In this document: positions 17,572-24,311 of the stretch, one piece after another
How positions within the stretch are numbered: the stretch's first letter is position 1
Layout of the letters: each line of letters begins with the position of its first letter
DNA from: Aminobacter sp. HY435
Lineage (GTDB): Bacteria > Pseudomonadota > Alphaproteobacteria > Rhizobiales > Rhizobiaceae
Assembly (NCBI RefSeq): GCF_027568395.1
Contig: NZ_JANKZL010000002.1
Span: 100,301-164,300 of the forward strand
Reading direction: 5' to 3'
DNA: 64,000 nucleotides
Notes under the pieces: model-generated
The model's input: only the letters and a program-made list of their open reading frames with translations
The model's database searches: none
Told to the model about the DNA's origin: nothing
Translations under genes and position numbers: made by a program

Positions 17572-18546
17572 TCAGAATTTTTCCAGATCCTGATGGCGCG
17601 CCTTGATCTCGCGCACCGTCTTGGACGACGAGCGCAGCACGATGGTGTGGGTGGTGATCGAGTCGCGGCCGAACTTGACGCCGGCCAGCATGTTGCCGTC
17701 GGTGACGCCGGTGGCGGCAAACAGCACGTCGCCACGCGCCATTTCGTCGGTGCGATAGACCTTCTTCGGATCGGTGATGCCCATGGTGGCGGCGCGGGCG
17801 ACCTTGTCAGGCGAATCCAGCAGCAGGCGGCCGAGGATCTGGCCACCGGTGCAGCGCAGCGCCGCTGCCGCCAGCACGCCTTCAGGGGCGCCGCCGGTGC
17901 CGAGATAGATGTCGATGCCGGTCTCTTCCGGATTGGTGGTGTGGATGACACCGGCCACGTCGCCGTCGCCGATGAGGCGGATGGCGGCGCCGGTCGCGCG
18001 CACGGCTTCGATCAGCTTGGCATGACGCGGACGGTCAAGAATGCAGGCAGTGACTTCGTTCACCGGAACGCCCTTGGCCTTGGCGACACTGGCGATGTTT
18101 TCGGCCGGCGATGCGTCGAGGTCGATCACGCCCTCGGGATAGCCCGGGCCGACGGCAATCTTGTCCATGTAGACGTCGGGTGCGAACAGCAGGCTGCCCT
18201 TTTCGGCAATGGCGATGACCGCCAGCGCGTTGGGCAGGTTCTTGGCGCAGATGGTGGTACCTTCGAGCGGATCGAGCGCGATGTCGACCTCGGGGCCGCC
18301 GGCGCCGACTTCCTCGCCGATGTAGAGCATCGGCGCCTCGTCGCGCTCGCCTTCGCCGATAACGACCGTTCCCTTGATGGCGAGGTTGTTCAGTTCCTGG
18401 CGCATGGCGTCCACGGCCACCTGATCGGCGGCCTTTTCGTCACCGCGTCCGCGCAGCCTCGCGGCAGCCACAGCGGCGCGCTCGGTGACGCGCACGAGTT
18501 CCATGGTGAGAATCCGGTCGAGGCCGGCAACAACGCTTTTCGCCAT
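17572..18546 (-). CDS. glpX: class II fructose-1,6-bisphosphatase
   Basis: Hydrolyses fructose-1,6-bisphosphate in gluconeogenesis. The 324-residue GlpX-type product has VVIGEGERDEAPMLYIGE and the metal/substrate motif DPLEGTTICAKN, plus YLGTGGAPEGVLAAAALRC. The start at 18546 (MAKSVVAGLDRIL) has AGGA upstream; an in-frame extension to 18612 lacks support. It lies between hom and recJ on the same strand, an arrangement often seen in rhizobia. Confidence 0.95.
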   Translation of the reverse strand: MAKSVVAGLDRILTMELVRVTERAAVAAARLRGRGDEKAADQVAVDAMRQELNNLAIKGTVVIGEGERDEAPMLYIGEEVGAGGPEVDIALDPLEGTTICAKNLPNALAVIAIAEKGSLLFAPDVYMDKIAVGPGYPEGVIDLDASPAENIASVAKAKGVPVNEVTACILDRPRHAKLIEAVRATGAAIRLIGDGDVAGVIHTTNPEETGIDIYLGTGGAPEGVLAAAALRCTGGQILGRLLLDSPDKVARAATMGITDPKKVYRTDEMARGDVLFAATGVTDGNMLAGVKFGRDSITTHTIVLRSSSKTVREIKARHQDLEKF

Positions 18547-18702
18547 ATCAGGGTCCTGAAATCGATGAGTTCGGGTCGCCCGAACCGGGCTGGGGCTCTT
18601 ATTGTCAAACACTTATGACAACGGCAAGACCCATGGCCAGCTTTATCGAAAGCGAAACAATATCAATCGATTGAAAGGGAAACGTATGATTTCGCGCTGT
18701 CG

Positions 18703-18720
18703 GGGAGCGTTACCGCTCCC
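18703..18720 (-). other. 7-bp hairpin downstream of hom
   Basis: GGGAGCG TTAC CGCTCCC forms a perfect stem between hom and glpX, but no T-tract follows on either strand. It may slow transcription or stabilise the hom message, and could partly insulate glpX. Termination is not supported. Confidence 0.3.
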
Positions 18721-18737
18721 TAGGCTTGGACAGCCAA

Positions 18738-20054
18738 TCAGCCGGCGCGTTCGATGCGGATGACCTGCGGCTTGTCGGTCAGGTGACCGTCCTTGGTCAC
18801 GCCGTCGACGGCCTTGCGGACCGCAGCTTCGGTGGTTTCGTGAGTCACCAGGATCACGGTCTTCTGGGCAACGCCACCTTCGGTGCCGTTGGCATGCTGG
18901 ACGATCGATTCCAGCGAAATGTCGTTGTCGGCCATGCGCTTGGCGATCGCCGCAAACACGCCGATGCGGTCATGCACGGTCAGGCGGATGAAATAGCCGC
19001 CGGCGTGGCTGCGCATCTGCGCCTTCTTGTAGGGCTTCAGTTCCTTCGCCGGATAGCCGAACACCGGACCATGCTGGAAGCCCGGACGGCTCTTGGCGAT
19101 GTCGGCGATGTCTCCAACCACGGCGGATGCGGTGGCGTTGCCGCCGGCGCCCGGGCCTGACAGCAGCAGTTCGCCGAGAATGTCGGTTTCAATTGCAACG
19201 GCGTTGGTCACGCCATGCACCTGCGCGATGACGGAGGCCGTCGGCACCATGGTCGGATGCACGCGCTGCTCGATGCCGCTTTCGGTGCGCTGGGCGACGC
19301 CGAGCAGCTTGATACGGTAGCCGAGTTCACCCGCGGCGCGGATGTCGGCCTGGGTGATGTTCGAGATACCTTCGAGATAGATCGCATCGGCGGCGATCTT
19401 GGTGCCGAACGCCAGGCTGGTCAGGATCGCCAGCTTGTGGGCCGTATCGTTGCCTTCGATGTCGAAGGTCGGGTCGGCCTCCGCGTAACCCAGACGCTGC
19501 GCGTCTGCCAGGCAGGCTTCGAAGGTCAGGCCTTCGGCTTCCATGCGCGTCAGAATGTAGTTGCAGGTGCCGTTGAGGATGCCGAACACGCGATTGACGC
19601 TGTTGCCGGCCATCGCTTCGCGCATCGTCTTGATGACCGGGATGCCTCCGGCTACCGCCGCCTCGTAGTTGAGCAGCACGCCCTTCTTTTCCGCGACCTC
19701 GGCAAGGGTCACGCCATGCTTGGCAAGCAGCGCCTTGTTGGCGGTCACGACATGGCGACCGGCGTCGAGGGCCGCGCGCACGCAGGCACGAGCCGCGCCT
19801 TCGTCGCCGCCGATCAATTCGACGAACACGTCGATGTCGGCTTTTTCCGCCATTTCAACCGGATCGTCGAACCACTTGGCGCCACCGAAGTCGACGCCAC
19901 GGTCGCGCGAACGATCGCGCGCCGAAACCGCGGTGACGACGATTTCGCGGCCGCACTGACGCGTCAGTTCGGCTGCCTTGTCGCGCAGCACACGCGCCAC
20001 CGAAGCACCGACCGTGCCAAGACCGGCAATTCCAATACGCAATGCTTCAGCCAT
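18738..20054 (-). CDS. hom: homoserine dehydrogenase
   Basis: Reduces aspartate semialdehyde to homoserine, the branch point to threonine and methionine. The 438-residue product has the NAD(P) motif GIAGLGTVGASVARVL at the N-terminus, VTANKALLAKHG, GILNGTCNYILTRM, the catalytic EADPTFDIEGNDTAHKLAIL block, and a C-terminal ACT domain (GGYFIRLTVHDRIGVFAAIA) for feedback by threonine. It lies 48 nt downstream of the aminotransferase and is probably co-transcribed with it. Confidence 0.95.
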   Translation of the reverse strand: MAEALRIGIAGLGTVGASVARVLRDKAAELTRQCGREIVVTAVSARDRSRDRGVDFGGAKWFDDPVEMAEKADIDVFVELIGGDEGAARACVRAALDAGRHVVTANKALLAKHGVTLAEVAEKKGVLLNYEAAVAGGIPVIKTMREAMAGNSVNRVFGILNGTCNYILTRMEAEGLTFEACLADAQRLGYAEADPTFDIEGNDTAHKLAILTSLAFGTKIAADAIYLEGISNITQADIRAAGELGYRIKLLGVAQRTESGIEQRVHPTMVPTASVIAQVHGVTNAVAIETDILGELLLSGPGAGGNATASAVVGDIADIAKSRPGFQHGPVFGYPAKELKPYKKAQMRSHAGGYFIRLTVHDRIGVFAAIAKRMADNDISLESIVQHANGTEGGVAQKTVILVTHETTEAAVRKAVDGVTKDGHLTDKPQVIRIERAG

Positions 20055-20102
20055 GGTCGTCGGCGCCTCTTTACTTCGGTATTTCAGGATTTCGCGGTGC
20101 GC

Positions 20103-21320
20103 TCAGCGATGGGCTGCGAGCGGAACCACGTTGTTGGGATGTTTGGACGTGGACGTCAGGAAGCGCTTGATGTTGCGCGCCGCCTGGCGGATCCGGTGCT
20201 CGTTTTCGACGAGAGCGAGACGGACATAGTCATCGCCATGTTCGCCAAAGCCGACGCCAGGCGCCACGGCCACATCGGCGTGCTCGATCAGGAGCTTCGA
20301 GAACTCGAGCGAACCGAGATGCTTGAACTGCTCGGGGATCGGAGCCCAGGCGAACATCGTCGCCGCCGGGGCCGGGATATCCCAGCCGGCGCGGGCAAAG
20401 GAATCGACCATGATGTCGCGGCGCTTGTGATAGACCTCGCGCACTTCCGCAATGTCGGCACCATCGCCGTTGAGGGCCGCTGTCGCCGCCACCTGGATCG
20501 GCGTGAACGCACCGTAGTCGAGATACGACTTCACGCGCGTCAGGGCGGCGATCAGGCGCTCGTTGCCAACGGCAAAGCCCATGCGCCAGCCCGGCATCGA
20601 GAAGGTCTTCGACATCGAGGTGAACTCGACGGTGACGTCGATGGCGCCCGGCACCTGGAGTACCGAAGGCGGCGGATTGCCGTCGAAGTAAATTTCCGAA
20701 TAGGCGAGATCCGACAGGATGATGATGTCGTTCTTCTTGGCGAAGGCGACGACGTCCTTGTAGAAATCGAGCGTCGCGACTTGCGCCGTCGGGTTCGACG
20801 GATAGTTGAGGATCAGGGCCAGAGGCTTGGGGATCGAGTGACGGACGCCACGCTCGAGCGCCGGGATGAAGCCGTCGTCGGGCTTCGCCTGCAGCGAGCG
20901 GATGACGCCGCCCGACATGATGAAGCCGAAAGCGTGGATCGGATAGGTCGGATCGGGGCACAGCACCACATCGCCAGGCGCGGTGATCGCCTGCGCCATG
21001 TTGGCAAAGCCTTCCTTGGAGCCGAGCGTCGCCACGACCTGGGTATCGGGGTTGAGCTTCACGCCGAAACGGCGGGCATAATAATTGGCCTGAGCGCGGC
21101 GCAGGCCGGGAATGCCGCGCGACGACGAATAGCGATGCGTGCGCGGATCGCGCACGACTTCACACAGCTTGTCGACGATCGCCTGCGGCGTCGGCAAGTC
21201 GGGATTGCCCATGCCGAGATCGATGATATCGGCTCCGCGCGAACGGGCCGAGGCCTTCAGCCGGTTGACCTGCTCGAAGACATAGGGCGGAAGGCGACGG
21301 ACCTTGTGAAATTCTTCCAT
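20103..21320 (-). CDS. class I/II aminotransferase (AlaC-like)
   Basis: A 405-residue PLP-dependent transaminase of the AlaC/DAP-aminotransferase group. Motifs include DLGMGNPDLPTPQAIVDKL, the PLP contact NYPSNPTAQV, and SMSKTFSMPGWRMGFAVGN with the Schiff-base Lys. Members transaminate alanine or glutamate, or LL-diaminopimelate. Linkage to hom suggests a role in the aspartate family or in balancing alanine and glutamate; the exact substrate is unknown. Confidence 0.85.
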   Translation of the reverse strand: MEEFHKVRRLPPYVFEQVNRLKASARSRGADIIDLGMGNPDLPTPQAIVDKLCEVVRDPRTHRYSSSRGIPGLRRAQANYYARRFGVKLNPDTQVVATLGSKEGFANMAQAITAPGDVVLCPDPTYPIHAFGFIMSGGVIRSLQAKPDDGFIPALERGVRHSIPKPLALILNYPSNPTAQVATLDFYKDVVAFAKKNDIIILSDLAYSEIYFDGNPPPSVLQVPGAIDVTVEFTSMSKTFSMPGWRMGFAVGNERLIAALTRVKSYLDYGAFTPIQVAATAALNGDGADIAEVREVYHKRRDIMVDSFARAGWDIPAPAATMFAWAPIPEQFKHLGSLEFSKLLIEHADVAVAPGVGFGEHGDDYVRLALVENEHRIRQAARNIKRFLTSTSKHPNNVVPLAAHR

Positions 21321-21368
21321 GTCAAATCCAGGTAAAACGGGGGGCGCTTTTGCGTGCGCGGTATATAC

Positions 21369-21758
21369 TCAATTGCAGGCGGGGTCGATAGGGTCGCACT
21401 TGCCTTCGATTGCCTTCAGCGTGTCTTCGCCGTGCTTCCTCGCCAGCGTCGTCATGGCACCCGGGTCGGATGCCGCAGCACCGGCGCGGCCGCCCTGGCG
21501 CTGCCTGGCGCCCTGGAGCGCCGCCAGCTTCGCAGCCTTCTGGTCTTCGGTGAACTGCGGCGCCGCGACCTTCGGCGCGATGTTCAAATTCGGATAGGTA
21601 CCCGTGTCCTGCGCGCCACGCGTGCCGGACGCGAGGGGAGCCGTGTCGACGGTGCTCGTGCTCGAGCAGCCGGCGACCGCGAGCGGCAACACGGCAACTG
21701 TCGCGGTCAACATCATGCGCGCGCAGAAAAAAACATGCCGACCAACACTATATGTCAT
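21369..21758 (-). CDS. small lipoprotein of unknown function
   Basis: A 129-residue exported lipoprotein: hydrophobic MLTATVAVLPLAVAGC with lipobox LAVAGC, Cys at about residue 30, then a disordered Ser/Thr-rich linker and a helical charged domain (EDQKAAKLAALQGARQ), ending in CDPIDPACN with a possible disulfide. GGGGA lies before the ATG at 21758; a second start at MMLT is possible. It is the last clearly host gene before the phage region. Its upstream sequence may already be affected by the junction. Confidence 0.6.
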   Translation of the reverse strand: MTYSVGRHVFFCARMMLTATVAVLPLAVAGCSSTSTVDTAPLASGTRGAQDTGTYPNLNIAPKVAAPQFTEDQKAAKLAALQGARQRQGGRAGAAASDPGAMTTLARKHGEDTLKAIEGKCDPIDPACN

Positions 21759-21901
21759 AAAGTTTCCCCGACAGGCGCGGTAGAGCGCGTTGGACCCGGT
21801 AAGACGTCACATGATAGTATGTCAATATCCCGGCGTGGCGGCGTAACGTTGATTTTGTTGCATTAAATAGGGTCGCAACAGCCCCGTGTATGACAGTCCC
21901 G
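21759..21901. other. host-phage junction interval
   Basis: These 143 nt lie between the last host-like gene and the first phage-like gene. They are AT-richer than either side (GATTTTGTTGCATTAAATAG) and contain no convincing tRNA, integrase or long repeat. The octamer GACAGGCG occurs at about 21769 and again at about 21905, which may be chance. If the phage is integrated, one attachment site should be here. Confidence 0.4.
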
Positions 21902-22174
21902 TTAGACAGGCGTTTGAGCGGCCCTAAGCTCCACCTGGGCATTTGCCAACAGGCGCATAACCTCGTTCAACTCGGCCACGGTAGGTTTGGCCCGCGCACC
22001 CATAGTAGCACGCTCGCCTAGGATGCGATGCGCCGCCGCCACGTTGCCGAGCGCTTCACTGAAGGATACCGCAATCATGAGCATACCGATTAGCTCTAGG
22101 AAGGTAAAGAGAAAATCCCAGGCCCATTCCTTGGCACGCATGAGGCGCGACACGTTGCGGGGCTCAGCGCTCAT
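21902..22174 (-). CDS. phage small membrane protein (early block)
   Basis: A 90-residue protein with one strong transmembrane segment (WDFLFTFLELIGMLMIAVSF, about 19-38), a basic N-terminus and a soluble helical tail rich in Ala, Glu and Arg. GGAGG lies about 9 nt before the ATG at 22174, which overlaps the end of the upstream gene. It is the phage gene nearest the host junction. A holin-like role is possible, but its place in the presumed early block argues for a host-takeover or superinfection function instead. Function unknown. Confidence 0.6.
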   Translation of the reverse strand: MSAEPRNVSRLMRAKEWAWDFLFTFLELIGMLMIAVSFSEALGNVAAAHRILGERATMGARAKPTVAELNEVMRLLANAQVELRAAQTPV

Positions 22175-22472
22175 TGGTGGCGGCCTCCGCCCGCTTGTCG
22201 GCAATCGTGAAGTGGTGCGAGTAGACCCCAGCGCGAACCCAGACATAGAAGTCGCCGCCATCCGCCATATGCCAGTCGCCGGCCCAACCCAGGCGCTCCG
22301 CCAAGGCCTTTGCGGCGGCCTCATGGTTGCCTACGCTGTCTAACAGATGATCCCAGTTAAGCGTTAGCGTGCGCTGTTCACCTGGACGGCCACTGTCCAT
22401 CACGCTGGCCTTAACGCGACTGCTACGTGTGTTCGTATAGCCTAGATAGGCGGTCTTGATTGCAACGGGCAT
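22164..22472 (-). CDS. phage hypothetical protein (early block)
   Basis: A 102-residue soluble protein starting MPVAIKTAYLGYTNTRSSRV, with GAGGAG 10 nt upstream of the ATG at 22472. It has a central helix (NHEAAAKALAERLGW) and a beta segment (GDFYVWVRAGVYSHHF). No catalytic motif is seen. It overlaps the next gene by 11 nt. Small proteins of this kind are common in podovirus early regions, but no function is assigned. Confidence 0.6.
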   Translation of the reverse strand: MPVAIKTAYLGYTNTRSSRVKASVMDSGRPGEQRTLTLNWDHLLDSVGNHEAAAKALAERLGWAGDWHMADGGDFYVWVRAGVYSHHFTIADKRAEAATNER

Positions 22473-22587
22473 GGCTTGAAGTCTCCTCAACATGCTGCCC
22501 CGCTTGATTGCCAGGCAGTGGCGCACAGTGGCCATGTAGAGGGCCGCGCTGGGCCCTCCTCAAAGCGACTGAGGCGGTGTTGTTGGG

Positions 22588-22950
22588 TTAGGCGTGGATT
22601 AGGCCATCATCGCCTATGTAGAGGTCCACGTTGCCGAAGCGCTTGGCGGCCTTGGTGAGCTTTGCGCCTTGCTTGTCAGGCCAATCGCCGTCCCAGAAAC
22701 CAGCGCCATGGCCGCACCGCGTGAGCCAAAAATCGTGGCCCGCTTGTGCGAAGTCCTCACAGTCGGCCAGCGTGTCCTCTGTGGCTGCATAGAAGGCGTC
22801 ACAATCGGCCCGCATCTTGGTGAGCGTATCAGGCGCGATGTCGCTGGCGTCGTGGTTTTCGTCCAGCGGCCTGGCGTCGTCGCCTGTTGAGGACCATAGG
22901 GCGGCCCCCACGTAGGCATCGAAGAATTCTTCAGGGGCGGCCATGGTCAT
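22588..22950 (-). CDS. phage hypothetical protein (early block)
   Basis: A 120-residue acidic protein, rich in Asp, Ala and aromatic residues, with ATMRADCDAF-like helices, FAQAGHDFWLTRCGHGAGFW and DWPDKQGAKLTKAAKRFGNV. Conserved aromatic and Gly/His residues suggest a compact fold met in many phages, but I know no function. GGGGAGGG precedes the ATG. The start overlaps the stop of the upstream gene by 4 nt. Strong negative charge would fit a DNA-mimic inhibitor, which is speculation. Confidence 0.6.
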   Translation of the reverse strand: MTMAAPEEFFDAYVGAALWSSTGDDARPLDENHDASDIAPDTLTKMRADCDAFYAATEDTLADCEDFAQAGHDFWLTRCGHGAGFWDGDWPDKQGAKLTKAAKRFGNVDLYIGDDGLIHA

Positions 22951-23282
22951 GCCCTCCCCATGATGTCGGCACGGAGGGAGTGCGGAACCAGATTAAGGCT
23001 GGCCGCGACTGTGTAGGCTTGAACCTTTGGGCCCGTGTCCCTTACCAGGGCGTCCGCAACGCTGTCGTCTGTGCCCCTGTTGAGTAGGGCGATGGCGTCC
23101 ATTGCGGCCCTGTGTGCGGCCCTAGCGCCTGCCGCGCCTGGGCTGTTTGCATGGTCGCGAGCGTAGACCCTGTGCGTTTCAGCAAGGTTGGCCAGCGCGT
23201 CGGCAAATAGCGACGGATGACACGCAAGAGACCGCAAGATAACGTCGCGGGCTGTGCATGTCGTGAAGTCGATAGGATACAT
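22947..23282 (-). CDS. phage hypothetical protein (early block)
   Basis: A 111-residue, Ala-rich helical protein, starting MYPIDFTTCTARDVILRSLA behind a strong GAGGAGG ribosome site. Most of it reads as amphipathic helices (FADALANLAETHRVYARDHA, AHRAAMDAIALLNRG). A longer open frame extends upstream but overlaps the next gene, so the ATG at 23282 is preferred. Function unknown. Confidence 0.6.
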   Translation of the reverse strand: MYPIDFTTCTARDVILRSLACHPSLFADALANLAETHRVYARDHANSPGAAGARAAHRAAMDAIALLNRGTDDSVADALVRDTGPKVQAYTVAASLNLVPHSLRADIMGRA

Positions 23283-23295
23283 CGTCGCGGCCTCC

Positions 23296-23532
23296 TCAAT
23301 AGCCAAGCCACTGGCGGACATCACGCCCAGCCACATGGGCAACCGCAAAGCCGTCAATCGGGTCTTGCTCAAAATACACAGGGAACACAGTGGCCTCCTC
23401 AAAGTACCTGTCATCACTATGGTCGCCGCCTGTTGCCGCCATGCAGGGCATAAGGCCAACCAAGCCTTCCGGCGTGTCGTACACCTGGAAGCCATTGGCC
23501 ACGATGAAAGCCTTAGCGCGTTCTGCAAGCAT
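23296..23532 (-). CDS. phage hypothetical protein, first gene of early block
   Basis: A 78-residue soluble protein (MLAERAKAFIVANGFQVYDT) with an acidic middle (TGGDHSDDRYFEEATVF). The ATG at 23532 has an AAGG ribosome site and lies about 65 nt downstream of a sigma70-like promoter at 23597-23627, so it should be the first gene transcribed by host polymerase after infection. T7 places gene 0.3 (anti-restriction) in the equivalent slot; there is no sequence likeness to it, and function is unknown. Confidence 0.55.
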   Translation of the reverse strand: MLAERAKAFIVANGFQVYDTPEGLVGLMPCMAATGGDHSDDRYFEEATVFPVYFEQDPIDGFAVAHVAGRDVRQWLGY

Positions 23533-23596
23533 GTCCTTAGTCCCTCTCTATCTGTGTTGAACCTTGTGGCCAACCACATGCCGAACCACAAGCCCA

Positions 23597-23627
23597 ACTG
23601 TAAGACTGAGTGCATTGCGGTTGTCAA
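23597..23627 (-). promoter_or_regulatory. sigma70-like early promoter
   Basis: On the minus strand a perfect TTGACA (23622-23627) is followed after 18 nt by TTACAG or after 19 nt by TACAGT (4 of 6 to TATAAT). It fires leftward into the five small genes. It is the best host-type promoter seen in the phage DNA, and its place suggests early transcription by host RNA polymerase. Confidence 0.5.
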
Positions 23628-23780
23628 GTGGGCGGCATGAAGAAAAGCATGCGGGTGGCACAAGGGCCGGTAGACCCCATGCGCTCAAAGTGACCTAGTT
23701 GCTAACCATGGATGAGATCATAAGGGCGACCACATGGCCAACCTAATGGGCAACACTCCATGTTGGCGACCAGGTAGCGG

Positions 23781-23807
23781 CCCAATGTCCTCCGGTAAGG
23801 ACATGGG
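23781..23807. repeat. hairpin inside the noncoding region
   Basis: CCCAATGTCC pairs with GGACATGGG around an 8-nt loop, with one bulged base. It is part of the nested set of palindromes downstream of terminase. Confidence 0.5.
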
Positions 23808-23931
23808 AGCGGTGCGATATCAAGCACTTAGGCACTAGGTTGGCCCCATGGCGGCCCAGTGCCGGCGTCCAGGTGGCGTAGTGCGGGCCTTTGGTGCGGC
23901 AGGAGGGGCACGGGGGGAATGCTCGCCGCAG

Positions 23932-23958
23932 CCCACACGAGAGTACGTCTCACGTGGG
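23932..23958. repeat. hairpin with symmetric internal loop
   Basis: CCCAC-ac-GAGA-gtacg-TCTC-ac-GTGGG: 5-bp and 4-bp stems separated by a symmetric AC/AC internal loop and a 5-nt apex. The symmetric design suggests a protein- or terminase-recognised element rather than a terminator, since no T-tract follows. Confidence 0.5.
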
Positions 23959-24165
23959 TGACCCCTAGTTTCATTGGGTGGGCATCAAGGGTCTAAGTGA
24001 AGTGGGGCCGGTATCCCCTCCCTCCCCACTGTCTCCTTATGGGTAGGCAGTAAGTAGGTCACTTTGAGCACAAGAGCAAAGCGAAGAGAGACGCTGCCTC
24101 CACACTGCAAGCATAGTGGGCACCCAAGGGAGGGCATAAAGTAGGGGCATGAAGTTTGGCATCAA

Positions 24166-24237
24166 GGGAGCCCTCCAAGGGATGATGGGGAGAGCAGGGG
24201 TGGTCTATATCTCTCTATAGAGGCACGGAGGGCTCCC
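24166..24237. repeat. 72-nt long stem-loop with inner TCTATA/TATAGA palindrome
   Basis: GGGAGCCCTCC (24166-24176) is a perfect inverted match to GGAGGGCTCCC (24227-24237). The loop holds a second palindrome, TCTATA (24204-24209) with TATAGA (24216-24221). It lies 75 nt after the terminase stop on the transcribed strand. It may be a late terminator, a processing signal or a phage-polymerase promoter (minus strand GCCTCTATAGAGAGA resembles the T7 core CACTATAGGGAGA). Confidence 0.55.
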
Positions 24238-24311
24238 CTGGCTATAGTCCGTCCTATTGGCTTCTGAGCAAAAGCGCATAGATGCCGCTATGGACACCTA
24301 CGCGCTCTCTT

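Larger units (their letters stand above)
23683..24069. repeat. 15-bp perfect inverted repeat pair, 357-nt spacing
   Basis: GCTCAAAGTGACCTA at 23683-23697 is exactly the reverse complement of TAGGTCACTTTGAGC at 24055-24069. Between the arms lie a second inverted pair (GGCCAACCTA at 23736-23745 with TAGGTTGGCC at 23836-23845) and two hairpins. Perfect 15-bp arms at this distance are unlikely by chance and imply a recognition or folding function. Confidence 0.7.
23533..24311. other. structured noncoding region downstream of terminase
   Basis: 779 nt without a credible gene, the only long gap in the phage. It contains a leftward promoter, nested inverted repeats, two hairpins, an 11-bp direct repeat (GGCATCAAGGG at 23981 and 24158), and scattered AAGGGA/CAAGGG repeats. 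In T7 the matching position holds the terminal repeat and its flanking short repeats, so this is the best candidate for the phage genome end or concatemer junction (inference). Confidence 0.6.

Noticed and set aside
19215..21335. 706-aa plus-strand open frame opposite hom and the aminotransferase
   Set aside because: Antisense shadow; both real genes on the other strand carry complete family motifs.
21766..21800. tRNA-like D-arm text GGTAGAGCGCG near the host-phage border
   Set aside because: No acceptor, anticodon or T-arm pairing could be built around it, so it is not a tRNA or a recognisable tRNA fragment.
21769..21912. Octamer GACAGGCG repeated on both sides of the junction as an att core
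   Set aside because: Eight bases in GC-rich DNA are expected by chance, and the second copy lies inside a phage gene.
24240..24260. GGACTATAGCC (minus strand) as a second T7-type promoter
   Set aside because: It shares only CTATAG with the neighbouring element; it overlaps no conserved upstream block, so it was not listed as a separate promoter.
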